From Phenylobacterium sp. (GTDB taxonomy: Bacteria > Pseudomonadota > Alphaproteobacteria > Caulobacterales > Caulobacteraceae): a stretch of DNA of 64,000 bases. Position numbers and translations under genes: made by a program. The notes beneath the pieces were generated by a model that did no database searches, was not told where the DNA came from, and saw only the letters and a list, made by a program, of their open reading frames with translations. The DNA lies in assembly GCA_020401865.1 (NCBI GenBank), contig JADCAS010000005.1, positions 1 to 64,000 of the forward strand. Reading direction: 5' to 3'. How positions within the stretch are numbered: position 1 is the stretch's first letter; each line of letters starts with the position of its first letter. This document shows, piece after piece, positions 1-8,938 of this stretch.

Positions 1-535
1 GGGCGGGCCCTCGGCGGTGATCAAGAGCCACCACAATGTCGGCGGCCTGCCGGACTACATGAAGCTCAAGCTGGTCGAGCCCCTGCGCGAACTCTTCAAG
101 GACGAGGTCCGCGCCCTCGGCGTGGAGCTGGGCCTGCCGCCGCAGTTCGTTGGCCGCCATCCCTTCCCGGGGCCTGGCCTCGCCATCCGTATCCCCGGCG
201 AGATCACGCCGGAGAAGGTCTCGGTCCTGCAGAAGGCCGACGCCATCTACCTGGAGGAGATCCGCAAGGCCGGTCTCTACGACAGCATCTGGCAGGCCTT
301 CGCCGTACTCCTGCCGGTCAAGACCGTCGGCGTCATGGGCGACGCCCGCACCTACGAGGACGTCCTGGCCCTGCGCGCCGTGACCTCCACCGACGGCATG
401 ACCGCCGACTTTTTCGAATTCCCCTGGGAGGTCCTCGGCCGCTGCGCGACGCGGATCATCAACGAGGTGAGAGGGGTCAACCGGGTGGTCTATGACGTGA
501 CGTCGAAGCCGCCGGGGACGATCGAGTGGGAATAG
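1..535 (+). CDS. guaA: GMP synthase (glutamine-hydrolysing), C-terminal part
   Basis: The reading frame is open from the left edge of the window, so the gene is cut off at its 5' end; about 178 residues remain. GuaA converts XMP to GMP with glutamine and ATP. The visible part is the end of the ATP-pyrophosphatase domain and the whole dimerisation domain. Diagnostic stretches are the SHHNVGGLP loop, [12 protein letters not shown], and the C-terminal PPGTIEWE ending that closes nearly all GuaA proteins. The stop is TAG at the expected distance. Gene identity is secure. The convergent two-component genes follow after only about 30 bp. Confidence 0.97.
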   Translation, partial: GGPSAVIKSHHNVGGLPDYMKLKLVEPLRELFKDEVRALGVELGLPPQFVGRHPFPGPGLAIRIPGEITPEKVSVLQKADAIYLEEIRKAGLYDSIWQAFAVLLPVKTVGVMGDARTYEDVLALRAVTSTDGMTADFFEFPWEVLGRCATRIINEVRGVNRVVYDVTSKPPGTIEWE

Positions 536-567
536 GCTGATCCGTCGAGGGCTTGAGGGCCGGTCGC

Positions 568-1929
568 CTATAGAGGTGAGCGGGGCAGATTCAGCCTTAC
601 GGACAGGCCGACGGGCTCGCGGTTCGTGATGGTCATGTCTCCGCCATGTGCGGCCATGATCCGGCTGACGATGGAGAGCCCGAGTCCGGCGCCGGCGCCA
701 TTGACGAAGGGCGCCCGAGCAAATGCGTCCGGGCGAGATGTCTCCTGCACAACCTCCATGCCTGGACCGTCATCAAGGACCTCCAGGCCCATCGGATCGC
801 CACATACCCGGATGGTGATGCGCCCTCCGGACGGGGAATGCCGGATGGCGTTGTCGACAAGATTGGAGAGCGCGTGCGCCAGCGCATCGGGATCGCCGTT
901 CACCAGTTCGGCGCCAGCCAGGCGCACCACGTCGAGGCGCGCGCCCGCCGCATGCGCCAACGGTTCAAGCTTGCACGCGACGTCGATCGCCACCTCTTCC
1001 AGGTCGATCCGCCGACCGGGATCCACCACCAGCCGTTCCGAGTTGGCGAGCGCCAGCAACTGGGATGAAAGCCGGATCAGGGCGGCAATGTCGGCTTCAA
1101 TGGAGGACTTCGGGATTGTCTCGGCGCTCAGCTCCAGTCGCGCCTTGACGGCCGCGAGGGGGGTCCGCAGGGCATGGGATGCGTCGAGCAGGAAGCTGCG
1201 CTCCCCGTCACGCGCTTGCGCCAGGGCTGCAATCGCCGCGTTGAGCGTCGCCACCAGTTCCTTGACCTCCGCGGGCGCCGCCTCGACGCTCAATGGGCGC
1301 AGGTCATGGAGCGCGCGTATGCGCCGGGCCTGCTGCGAGAGGTCTTCCAGGGGCCGTAATGTCTGACCAATTGCGCTGCTGGTGATCCAGAAGACAAGCA
1401 GGATGAGCGGGAGGATCGGCAGGATCACGTGCAGGGCGAGTTCGTTCAGCACGAGATGCCAGAAGAGGCCCGCCGGATCCCCGCGTACGGCGGTCACGAC
1501 ATGCCAGCGCTCTCCGTCCCTGTCGAAGGCTGCGCCTGCAAGCCAGGCGCCTTCCGCAGTCCTCTCGGTCCACTCGGTCGGACGATCGCCCGGGAGTAGC
1601 GGGTCCACCTCGGCCCAGGGGAAACCTGACTGTGCCAGGACACGCCCCGCGTCCCTCTCGATCCGCCACCCATAGGCGGTCGGGTGATTGGCGTACTCGG
1701 GCTGCGCCGCGGCTACCGCTTCCGGGACTCGCGCCGGGTCATCGGTCTGTATCGCAATCGACCGGATCGTCTCTGCCATTTCCAACACCTTGCGCTGGCG
1801 CAAGTCGGAGTGATCCGAGCCGTAGTGGGCGCCGACGGCCAGGAGCGTCATGAGCGCTACGGCCAGGGTCGCCAGCAGCAGGCGAATGCGAAGTCGGCGC
1901 GCGAGGGACCAACCCTCAGGGCGCAACAT
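568..1929 (-). CDS. two-component sensor histidine kinase
   Basis: About 453 residues. An N-terminal membrane segment (roughly residues 12-34), a periplasmic sensor stretch of about 110 residues, a second membrane segment (LPILPLILLVFW), a HAMP-like linker, a HisKA box (DASHALRTPL, phospho-accepting His) and a HATPase domain with N box (NLVDNAIRHSP), DDGPGM and GAGLGLSIV are all visible. This matches the QseC/TctE-type kinases that sense periplasmic signals. The ATG at 1929 is preferred: it overlaps the end of the response-regulator gene by 14 bp, whereas the longer ORF start at 2028 would reach deep into that gene. It is cotranscribed with the upstream regulator. The signal sensed cannot be read from sequence. 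Confidence 0.9.
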   Translation of the reverse strand: MLRPEGWSLARRLRIRLLLATLAVALMTLLAVGAHYGSDHSDLRQRKVLEMAETIRSIAIQTDDPARVPEAVAAAQPEYANHPTAYGWRIERDAGRVLAQSGFPWAEVDPLLPGDRPTEWTERTAEGAWLAGAAFDRDGERWHVVTAVRGDPAGLFWHLVLNELALHVILPILPLILLVFWITSSAIGQTLRPLEDLSQQARRIRALHDLRPLSVEAAPAEVKELVATLNAAIAALAQARDGERSFLLDASHALRTPLAAVKARLELSAETIPKSSIEADIAALIRLSSQLLALANSERLVVDPGRRIDLEEVAIDVACKLEPLAHAAGARLDVVRLAGAELVNGDPDALAHALSNLVDNAIRHSPSGGRITIRVCGDPMGLEVLDDGPGMEVVQETSRPDAFARAPFVNGAGAGLGLSIVSRIMAAHGGDMTITNREPVGLSVRLNLPRSPL

Positions 1930-2605
1930 GTGGGCCAGCCCCTTGGAAGACGTAGCCGACGCCACGCACCGTCCGGATGGCGTCATGCAACCCCGATGCG
2001 CGCAGTGTTCCGCGAAGGCGCGATACACTCACCTCCAGCGCGTTCAGGGTCGGATCGGCGGCGTGATCATAGAGCGCACCCTCCAGATAGGCGCGCGAGC
2101 AGACCTGGCCAGGGCGGCGCACGAGCGCCAGGAGCAACTGCTGCTCCCGTCGATTCAATGCGAGCGGCTTCCCGAGGAATGTCGCCGCTCCCGTCGTCAT
2201 GTCCACCCCCAGTGCGCCCAGGCGGACGCACGCCGCCGCAAGGCCGCCGGGGCGGCGCAACAGGGCGCGACACCGCGAGATCATTTCGCGTAGCTCAAAC
2301 GGCTTCACCAGGTAATCGTCTGCGCCCTCATCGAGCCCTCTGACCCGGTCGTTGAGCTCTCCCCGCGCCGTGAGCACCAGAACGGGAATCGCAAGCCCGC
2401 CCGTCCGCCAGGTGCGGATGAGCTCGAGACCATCACCGTCCGGCAGGCCAAGATCGAGCAGGACCAATTCATAGGGATTGAGGCTGGCGAAGGCTGCGGC
2501 GTCTTCAAGCGACCGTACCCAATCGACTGTGAACAATGCGGCCTTGAGCGCCTCACAAAGGCTCTCTCCGAGCCGTTCATGGTCCTCGACGAGCAAGACC
2601 CTCAA
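1916..2605 (-). CDS. OmpR/PhoB-family response regulator
   Basis: 229 residues with an N-terminal receiver domain and a C-terminal winged-helix DNA-binding domain. The acidic pocket (ED at 7-8), phospho-acceptor Asp51 (LLDLGLPDGDG), Thr79 and Lys101 (VKPF) are all present, so it should be phosphorylated normally. The winged helix (about 125-225) contains the LNRREQQLLLALVRRPG and VSVSRLRG elements of QseB/TctD-like regulators. It is the first gene of a minus-strand pair with the kinase, and the ends overlap by 14 bp. It probably controls its own operon or neighbouring genes; no target site was identified. Confidence 0.92.
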   Translation of the reverse strand: MRVLLVEDHERLGESLCEALKAALFTVDWVRSLEDAAAFASLNPYELVLLDLGLPDGDGLELIRTWRTGGLAIPVLVLTARGELNDRVRGLDEGADDYLVKPFELREMISRCRALLRRPGGLAAACVRLGALGVDMTTGAATFLGKPLALNRREQQLLLALVRRPGQVCSRAYLEGALYDHAADPTLNALEVSVSRLRGTLRASGLHDAIRTVRGVGYVFQGAGPHVAP

Positions 2606-2683
2606 CGGCGGGGCCTGTCAGGCTGCAGCAAGGTCAGCGGCGCATAGCAGCAGCCTAAATCTGCAGACTTGGAGCTGCGCGCC

Positions 2684-3646
2684 ATGGCCCATTTTCTTTC
2701 GCACATCGTCCCCTTCACCGCCTACCCTTACAAAGGGGAGGCGGCGGCCTGCAACCTCTGCGGGTCGGACTCGACCGTCGACATCTGCCGCAAGGATCGA
2801 CGCTGGAAGACCCTTGGCACTGTCGCCTGTGCAGAGTGCGGTCTCATGCGCACCCAGCCGATGCCCAGCGATTCCGAGCTCGAGGCCTACTATCGGAGCG
2901 AGTACCGGGCTGACTACCAGATGGCGTCTGGGTCCCCGCCCAAGTTTCACACCACGCGTTCATTGCGAGACGCACGGGCGCGCCTGACGAAGCTCTCGGC
3001 CTTTATCAAGCCGGGCCAACGGGTTCTGGATTTCGGCTGTGGGTCTGGCGAGTTTCTCATGCTGGCCCGCGAGCAGGGATGCTCGGTGCTCGGCATTGAG
3101 CCCGGTGAAGTGTTCGCGCGCTATGCACGCGAGACGCACGGCATAGATGTCATCAATGCGCCCTGGCAGGCCGTCGACCTTCCCGACGGGCAATTCGACC
3201 TGATCACGTCTAACCATGTCGTCGAGCACTTGCGCGCGCCTGTTGACGCCATTGGCGCCATGGCCCGATGGCTCGCGCCCGGCGGCGCGCTCTTCCTCTC
3301 CGTTCCCGACATGCGGCCGAATGACCGCCCGGCCTTCGAGCGGTTTCATTTTGCACATGTGCATGGCTTCGTGCCGGCGACACTGCAGGCTGCGGCGGCA
3401 AGGCACGGGCTTGTGCCAGTAGACGGAGAGCCACTGACCGACACAACAGCGATCTTCCGGCATGCGAGGCCGGATGAGCGCCCCGCACCGCTACCGCCCC
3501 CGGGTCTCGCGAACACTTTGGCGGAAGGCTACCCAGACGCCTCGATCGCCGCCTACATCCTTTCGGGCCGTTACTTCCGCGCCGCGGGGCGTCGCTTTCG
3601 GAACTGGCGGCGCGACACCTTCCGTGTCGCCGTCAGTTCGTCTTGA
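2684..3646 (+). CDS. class I SAM-dependent methyltransferase with N-terminal zinc-finger-like region
   Basis: About 320 residues. The N terminus has two paired cysteines (C23/C26 and C49/C52, as CNLCG and CAECG) typical of the zinc-binding lead-in of sugar and polyketide-like C-methyltransferases. The SAM-binding motif VLDFGCGSGEF lies near residue 110, followed by acidic strands and VVEHL, which fits the Methyltransf_11/23 fold. The ATG at 2684 is chosen because GGAG lies 9 bases upstream (2671-2674); a TTG at 2669 has no such site. It is divergent from the response-regulator operon. The substrate is unknown; a surface-polysaccharide sugar is a reasonable guess from family membership only. 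Confidence 0.82.
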   Translation: MAHFLSHIVPFTAYPYKGEAAACNLCGSDSTVDICRKDRRWKTLGTVACAECGLMRTQPMPSDSELEAYYRSEYRADYQMASGSPPKFHTTRSLRDARARLTKLSAFIKPGQRVLDFGCGSGEFLMLAREQGCSVLGIEPGEVFARYARETHGIDVINAPWQAVDLPDGQFDLITSNHVVEHLRAPVDAIGAMARWLAPGGALFLSVPDMRPNDRPAFERFHFAHVHGFVPATLQAAAARHGLVPVDGEPLTDTTAIFRHARPDERPAPLPPPGLANTLAEGYPDASIAAYILSGRYFRAAGRRFRNWRRDTFRVAVSSS

Positions 3647-3891
3647 TGGGCTCCAGGATCCTTCGGATCGTCGGGTTTGGCGTGCCGTCAACCTCTTTGA
3701 TTGGTCCACAGAATTCTACCGGCGTGATGTAACTGGCCATCATCTCCACTGAAGGAGTCGCCAACGCAGCTTGGTCGGGTAAACGACGAGTTTGCGCCCT
3801 GTGCGCCGACTGCAGCGCGCATTCGACCCGAACCGATTGCTGAACGACCCAGTCATTCTGGACGGTCGCGAGGCCGGCGCCTGGCGGAGCG
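3647..3891. other. intergenic stretch with possible gene remnants
   Basis: No intact gene is supported. On the plus strand, about 3794-3870 encodes a short stretch (LQRAFDPNRLLNDP) that resembles the extreme C terminus of FAD-linked oxidases, preceded by a stop and without the rest of the gene. On the minus strand a frame stays open from about 3900 down to a stop at 3633, but its only ATG codons (3743, 3740) would give a 34-36 residue peptide ending in EPIKTN. Either may be a decayed fragment; both are weak readings. Confidence 0.25.
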
Positions 3892-4827
3892 TCAGGCCTC
3901 GATCAGCCCCTTTGCCGCAAGGTGCTCCCGCACGCCCTGGGCAAAGGGTGTCGCGCTCAGGCCGAAGCGGCGGGTGATCTTCTCGCTGGAGAAGCGGTAG
4001 TCCCGCTCCAGCTGGTAGGACATCTTGTCGACCTCCCTGAGCAGCGGATTGAAGAGGGCGATGGCTTGGACGAGTGGCTTTGGCAGGGTGATGTGGCGCG
4101 CCCGCGCCCCCAGTATTTCGGCGATCAGCTGCAGCGTCTGCCGGGCGGTGCGCGGCTCCGGATCGGTGGGCATGTGCCAGATCTCGCCGTCGGCCTCGGG
4201 CGTTTCGCCCAGGAATGCGAGAGCCCGGCCGTTGTCGGGGATGTAGGTCAGGCTGTGCACCCGGTCATCGCGGTACAGGGCCAGGGCGGGTTTACCGCGC
4301 TTCAGCTGGACGCCCCAGTCGCCGATCATGTCGAACTGCGGGTAGGCGCCATAGAAATCGGCGCTGCGCGCGATGCAGGCGCGCAGCCCCTGCCGCTCGA
4401 CCGCCTCCATCACGATCCGGGCGCATTCGGCGCGGGCCAGCCCCTTTTCGGTGGTGGGGCGGATCGGGCAGTCTTCGGTCATCCATCCCTCGACGGGGCC
4501 GTAGGAGTAGACGTTGTCGAAATAGACCAGCCGCGCGCCTGTGCGCCGCGCCGCCTCAACCGCATTGCCCACGACGCACGGAAAGTCGCGCCTCCAGATC
4601 CGGGAGTCGTAGGGAAGGCCGACGACGCAATAGAGCACGTCGGCGCCCTCCGCAGCCCGGGCGAGAGCTTCGACGTCCAGTGCATCGGCGGCCACCAGCG
4701 TCTCCCGCCCCGTCACCGCTGCGGGATGACGCTGTACGATGCTGACGTCGTGGCCCGCAGCGACGAGGTGCGGCAGCGCCGCCCGGCCGATCGTGCCTGA
4801 ACCGCCCAGAAGCACATGTCGTCCCAT
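3892..4827 (-). CDS. NAD(P)-binding atypical SDR / epimerase-like protein
   Basis: 311 residues from the ATG at 4827, which has AGAGGG just upstream; the ORF can be extended to 4947 but without homology-like sequence. The N-terminal Rossmann motif is GGSGTIG (residues 8-14). Internal landmarks such as NVYSYGP, TTEKG and the RSADFYG stretch match a group of NAD-dependent epimerase-like proteins in which the classic YxxxK active site is not evident. The family binds NAD(P) and often acts on sugar nucleotides or small carbonyls, but the substrate here is unknown. The gene stands alone on the minus strand downstream of a LysR gene. Confidence 0.75.
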   Translation of the reverse strand: MGRHVLLGGSGTIGRAALPHLVAAGHDVSIVQRHPAAVTGRETLVAADALDVEALARAAEGADVLYCVVGLPYDSRIWRRDFPCVVGNAVEAARRTGARLVYFDNVYSYGPVEGWMTEDCPIRPTTEKGLARAECARIVMEAVERQGLRACIARSADFYGAYPQFDMIGDWGVQLKRGKPALALYRDDRVHSLTYIPDNGRALAFLGETPEADGEIWHMPTDPEPRTARQTLQLIAEILGARARHITLPKPLVQAIALFNPLLREVDKMSYQLERDYRFSSEKITRRFGLSATPFAQGVREHLAAKGLIEA

Positions 4828-5039
4828 GATCCGCGCCCTCTGCGAAACCTCAGGGGACGGAGCTATTCCGCCCTGAACCTCCGGGCAAGGCGGCATCAGC
4901 GCATACCAGGGATACAAAAGGAAAGCTCCGGGCGAGCTCCGGTCCACGCCAGGTTGGCGGGGTGGCGACCTTTTCGACGTGGGCTAGGGCTTTGGGGGAC
5001 GCAGAGGTTCCCTGTTTGGGAACCTTGGACCGGTCACCG

Positions 5040-5987
5040 TTATCCTGACGCCGATCCCGCGCTCCATTCCTCTAGAATCGGTTGCTGCATCAGGCGCTCG
5101 GCGAACCATCGCCCGGCCTGCCCCAGTTCACGGGAGCGGTGGGCCAGAGCGAAGCGGGCCTCGGGACGCGGCTGCTGGACCTCCAGTCGAAGCAGGGTTC
5201 GCCGCTCGAACTCGGGTCTGGCCAGGAAGCGCGGGAGGAAGCCGACGCCCAGGCCCGCCCGCTGGGCTTCGAGCTTGGCCGCCATGGTGGGCACCGTCAA
5301 AGTCTCCTGGCCCGCCAGCAGGCCGTAGGTGCGCGCCGACCGGGCGCGGGAGCTGTCGGCGATGCTGACCGCGCGATGCGGCCGCACCTCCGCCTCGGAG
5401 AGAGGCGCGCCCTGCGAACCGGCATGGCGGGCCAGGGGGTGGCCGGGCGCAACGGCGAAGTCGAAGGCGACCTCGCCAAGAGGGAGCACGACATAGCCGC
5501 CTCCGGAGGGAATGCCCCCGGCGCCGAGCCCGGCGATGACAAGGTCCGCCCTGTCCTCGACAAGGGCCTCCCAGCACCCCTCCAGTGACTCCTCTGCGAG
5601 ACGCACCCGCGTCCCGGACGCCAGCGCATAGAAGTCCATCAGGGCCGGGAACAGCCGTTGCACACCCAGCAGGGTGTCGACGACGAGGCGCAGGTCGGCT
5701 TCCCAGCCGGCGGCGATCCGCCCGAGCCGACGCTCCGCCGCGGCGGCCAGCTGCAGGAGCCGCCGGCCCTCCTCAAGCAGGTCCTGCCCCGCCGGCGTGA
5801 GGCGGGTGTGGCTTCGGCTACGTTCGAAGAGCCTGACGCCCAGTTCGCGCTCCAGCTGGTTGACCGTGTAGCTGAGCGCCGACGGCACCTTGTGAAGCTC
5901 GGCCGCCGCCTTGGCGAACGACCCGCGCCGCGCGATGGCGTCGACCACATGGATCGCGTCGAGCGACAGTACGGGGCGGGATCCCAT
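5040..5987 (-). CDS. LysR-family transcriptional regulator
   Basis: 315 residues. An N-terminal helix-turn-helix (about 8-66; FAKAAAELHKVPSALSYTVNQLERELG then LFERS) is followed by a LysR substrate-binding domain with the usual two alpha/beta lobes. The start ATG at 5987 lies 93 bp from a divergently transcribed secreted protein gene, the classic arrangement for a LysR protein and its target. A dyad TTCA-N7-TGAA sits directly beside the start codon and could be its operator. The effector is unknown. Confidence 0.9.
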   Translation of the reverse strand: MGSRPVLSLDAIHVVDAIARRGSFAKAAAELHKVPSALSYTVNQLERELGVRLFERSRSHTRLTPAGQDLLEEGRRLLQLAAAAERRLGRIAAGWEADLRLVVDTLLGVQRLFPALMDFYALASGTRVRLAEESLEGCWEALVEDRADLVIAGLGAGGIPSGGGYVVLPLGEVAFDFAVAPGHPLARHAGSQGAPLSEAEVRPHRAVSIADSSRARSARTYGLLAGQETLTVPTMAAKLEAQRAGLGVGFLPRFLARPEFERRTLLRLEVQQPRPEARFALAHRSRELGQAGRWFAERLMQQPILEEWSAGSASG

Positions 5988-5989
5988 GG

Positions 5990-6004
5990 TTCAAATTACC
6001 TGAA
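5990..6004. promoter_or_regulatory. candidate LysR-type operator dyad
   Basis: The sequence TTCAAATTACCTGAA is an interrupted inverted repeat (TTCA, 7 bases, TGAA) that contains the T-N11-A core of LysR-type binding sites. It lies between two divergent genes, 3 bp upstream of the LysR start codon, so binding would allow autorepression and control of the gene at 6081. Supported by pattern and position only. Confidence 0.4.
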
Positions 6005-6080
6005 GAGAGTGTTCAATTCTCATCGCTTTTCTCCCCCGAGCAGGGCGCCTATCCTTGCCGAAACAGCCGATGGGCCCAGC

Positions 6081-6998
6081 ATGATCTCGATATCCCGGAA
6101 GACAGCCGTTTCCGGCGCGACACCGACATCTACCGGCGGATTGTGGCGAAGGCATGTGGTTTCCGCCCTGCTGGGGATCCTGGCGTGGCCGACCCTGGCG
6201 CTGGCGGGCGCGAACTCCGCCGCCGCTGCCCTCCAGGCCGGCCCTTCCGACGCGCGCGTGGTCACCCTGACCTACCTGAAATCCGCTCCCGGGAAACTGA
6301 GCCAACTCGAGCGCTATGTGCGGGCCAACTGGTTCGCGATGGATGAGATCGCCGTGAAGCGGGGCCTGTTCGTCAGCTATGTCTGGTTCGACACCGGCTC
6401 GGACGAGGGCCCCTGGAACGCCATCGTCATGGTGACCTATCGCGACGCCCGGGGGTTTGACGGGATTGCGAAGGACTGGAGCGAGATCCGGGCCGCGCAC
6501 CGGGAAGTGCGGATCGACGGCGCCGGACAGGCCGATCTCGGCCGCATAGTCGAGGGCCGCGAGGTGTTCGAGCGCGCGCCGTTTCTGAACCTGGCGGCGG
6601 CGATCCCGCCCCCCGGCGGGGCGGGACCGGACGCAGGATCGGCCGATGAAGCCGCGATCCGGGCCGTCGTGGGCAAGTACTTCGAGGGGGGTATGACCGG
6701 CAAGCCAGGGCCGATCCGCGAGGCCTTCCTGCCGTCGGCGAGGATCGAGGGGCTGCGAGGGGATCAGCTCGTCACCTGGTCCTTCGACGAGTATGTCCGC
6801 TTCTTCAACGGGACCCCCGCCCCCGGGGCGGAGCGGATCGAGCGAAACATCACCCGGGTCGCGATCCAGGGCGACAGCGCAACAGCGCAGCTGCGCCTGC
6901 GATTCAGCCCTGCGCAGGCGCTGGATGAGCAGCTCCTGCTCCTGCGCATCAACGGCGAATGGAAGATCACCTACAAGTCCTACGTCCCGTCGCAGTAG
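6081..6998 (+). CDS. secreted NTF2-like (lumazine-binding-like) protein
   Basis: 305 residues from the ATG at 6081; the longer open frame upstream runs over the divergent LysR gene and is not credible. An N-terminal signal sequence (about residues 1-37, ending ALAGA) points to export. Residues about 50-160 look like a dimeric alpha/beta-barrel-type domain. Residues about 190-300 (DEAAIRAVVGKYFEGG to INGEWKITYKSY) match the NTF2-like 'putative lumazine-binding' family PF12893. Such proteins are usually of unknown function. It probably depends on the divergent LysR protein. Confidence 0.65.
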   Translation: MISISRKTAVSGATPTSTGGLWRRHVVSALLGILAWPTLALAGANSAAAALQAGPSDARVVTLTYLKSAPGKLSQLERYVRANWFAMDEIAVKRGLFVSYVWFDTGSDEGPWNAIVMVTYRDARGFDGIAKDWSEIRAAHREVRIDGAGQADLGRIVEGREVFERAPFLNLAAAIPPPGGAGPDAGSADEAAIRAVVGKYFEGGMTGKPGPIREAFLPSARIEGLRGDQLVTWSFDEYVRFFNGTPAPGAERIERNITRVAIQGDSATAQLRLRFSPAQALDEQLLLLRINGEWKITYKSYVPSQ

Positions 6999-7153
6999 GG
7001 CTTGGCGGGAACCGGATGCTGACCGCGCTTATCAAGAGCTCCGCCCCGGGACTGCGCGGTCCGCCCTTGAGGCGTTGCGAAGGGACGTCCGTATCGGATC
7101 TCGCGGGGGCGCCGGCGCGACTCTGAAGCGTGGCGATGCGGTTCGCCCCCCGA

Positions 7154-8044
7154 TCAGTCTTCGATGCTGGCCAGGGCCGCCTCAGCGAGGTCAATGAACG
7201 CCTTCACCTTCGGCGCCCGATATCGGGCGCTGGGGTAAACGGCGCTGATCGGAACTTCGGCCCGGGTCCAGCCCGGAAGGATCAACGTCAGCCGTTCCTG
7301 GGCCACCTCGGGATCCCCGATGATGCGCGGCAACAGCGCCACGCCGAGTCCCGCCACCGCAGCGTCGCGAAGCGCAAATATGTTTGAGACACGATATCGC
7401 GCGCGCAAAGTCACAGAGTGATGGGTCCCATCACGGCTCAGCCTCCACGCCGTGCTCGTGCTGCTGGGCGAAAACGAGAGATGCTCGTGATGATGAAGAT
7501 CACCCGGCGTCTCGGGCTCGCCGTGTTTACTCAGGTAGGAGGGCGCCGCGTAGATGGCGTAACGCATTTGACCCAGGCGTCGAGACACCAGCGTGGAGTC
7601 CCGCAGCGGACCCACCCGGATCGCCAGGTCAAAACCCTCGTGGACCACATCGACCAATCTCCCGGTGATTTCGGCCTCCACGTTCATCTGCGGGTAGAGG
7701 GCCAGGTACCGGTTGATCCAGCCGTGCACCGCCAGCATGCCGAACTCCACTCCGCAGGTGAGCCTCAATGTGCCCCTCGGCTCGGCCTGGGCCTTCGCCA
7801 CCGTCAGTCTGGCGTCCTCCACCGCAGACAGAATGGCCAGCGCGTCGCGATGGAAGTCTCGTCCGACTTCTGTCAGCGAGAGCGACCTCGTGGTGCGCTC
7901 CAGCAGTCGGGCGCCCAGTTCACGTTCGAGCTGGCTGATGGTTCGCGACAGCCGCGCCTTGTGGGTCCCCAACGCCTCCGCCGCTCGGGTGAAGCTGCCT
8001 GTCTGCACGACTTTGCAGAAGGCCTGAAGGGCTGCGATTTCCAT
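7154..8044 (-). CDS. LysR-family transcriptional regulator
   Basis: 296 residues from the ATG at 8044 (MEIAALQAF); the extended ORF start at 8125 lies in the intergenic promoter region. It has an N-terminal helix-turn-helix (FTRAAEALGTHKARLSRTISQLERELGARLLERTTR) and a C-terminal substrate-binding domain with the RVGPLRDSTLVSRRLG strand common in the LTTR group that controls NADH-dependent oxidoreductases and quinone or aldehyde detoxification. It is divergent from the DJ-1/reductase genes at 8145 and is probably their regulator. TTGTT-N12-AACAA overlaps its start codon and may be an operator half-site pair. Confidence 0.9.
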   Translation of the reverse strand: MEIAALQAFCKVVQTGSFTRAAEALGTHKARLSRTISQLERELGARLLERTTRSLSLTEVGRDFHRDALAILSAVEDARLTVAKAQAEPRGTLRLTCGVEFGMLAVHGWINRYLALYPQMNVEAEITGRLVDVVHEGFDLAIRVGPLRDSTLVSRRLGQMRYAIYAAPSYLSKHGEPETPGDLHHHEHLSFSPSSTSTAWRLSRDGTHHSVTLRARYRVSNIFALRDAAVAGLGVALLPRIIGDPEVAQERLTLILPGWTRAEVPISAVYPSARYRAPKVKAFIDLAEAALASIED

Positions 8045-8144
8045 TGTTATCAAAACCAGCAACAAACTGTAACTGTGCGGGATATTTATCTCGTCTTCGG
8101 CAATGGGCAAGCTGCGTCTGGTCAATCCCAGAGGAAGAGCCGCC

Positions 8145-8915
8145 GTGAGTCTTCAAGATCCAAACGTTGTGAACGCCAAAGCGCCCAAACGGATTGCGAT
8201 CGTCATCGCGAATCCGGCTGTCTCGACCACGACCGGTTGGCCGGTCGGGTTCTGGTGGAGCGAGCTTACCCACCCCTATCTGGCTTTTCTGGAGGCTGGC
8301 TACGAGGTGGAGATTTTCAGTCCTGATGGGGGCGCGTGTCGCGGCGATGCGCTGAGTGATCCCAATGACGAGAGCGGGTACAGCTCCACAGACCTGATCA
8401 GCCAGGGCTTCATCCATACTCCCGACCTGCGGGCGAAGGTCGATGCGACGAAGCCGGTGTCCGCGATCGCGCTGGAGGGATTTGATGCGATCGTTGTGGC
8501 GGGCGGACAGGCCCCGATGTTCACCTTCGCCGATGCGGTCGACCTCCACGTCAAGTTCGCTGAGTTCTTCGAAGCCGGCAAGATCGCTGCGGCGCTCTGC
8601 CATGGGGTCGCGGTGCTGGCCTACGCCCGGACACGCGCCGGCGAACTCATTGCGCGAGGCCGCACAGTCACAGGATTCGCGAATGTGGAGGAAGACGTCG
8701 CCGATGAAGCCGTCTGGAGCTACGGTCAGTTGCCGCGCGGCGCGCATTTGATGCCCTGGCGTATTGAGGACCGGCTTCGGAGCTTGGGCGCAAACTACGT
8801 ACAAGCCGGCCTTTGGCGCAGCTTCGCCGTCCGCGATGGTAACCTCATTACAGGCCAGCAGAACTTTTCGGGCGGCGAAACGGCGCGGCTCGTCATTGAA
8901 GCGCTCGGCCGCTGA
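8145..8915 (+). CDS. DJ-1/PfpI-family protein (type 1 glutamine-amidotransferase-like)
   Basis: 256 residues from the GTG at 8145, chosen because GAGGAAG lies 7 bases upstream; an ATG at 8103 has no ribosome site. The fold runs from RIAIVIANP through the GFDAIVVAGGQAP loop to the nucleophile elbow AALCHG, with Cys152 as the expected reactive cysteine. Members of this family (Hsp31/YhbO-like and others) handle reactive aldehydes or act as chaperones or amidases. It is the first gene of an operon with a reductase and an LtrA protein, divergent from a LysR regulator, which suggests a response to reactive electrophiles. That link is inference. Confidence 0.82.
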   Translation: MSLQDPNVVNAKAPKRIAIVIANPAVSTTTGWPVGFWWSELTHPYLAFLEAGYEVEIFSPDGGACRGDALSDPNDESGYSSTDLISQGFIHTPDLRAKVDATKPVSAIALEGFDAIVVAGGQAPMFTFADAVDLHVKFAEFFEAGKIAAALCHGVAVLAYARTRAGELIARGRTVTGFANVEEDVADEAVWSYGQLPRGAHLMPWRIEDRLRSLGANYVQAGLWRSFAVRDGNLITGQQNFSGGETARLVIEALGR

Positions 8916-8938
8916 GCTCGAGAAAGGATTCTCGCATC

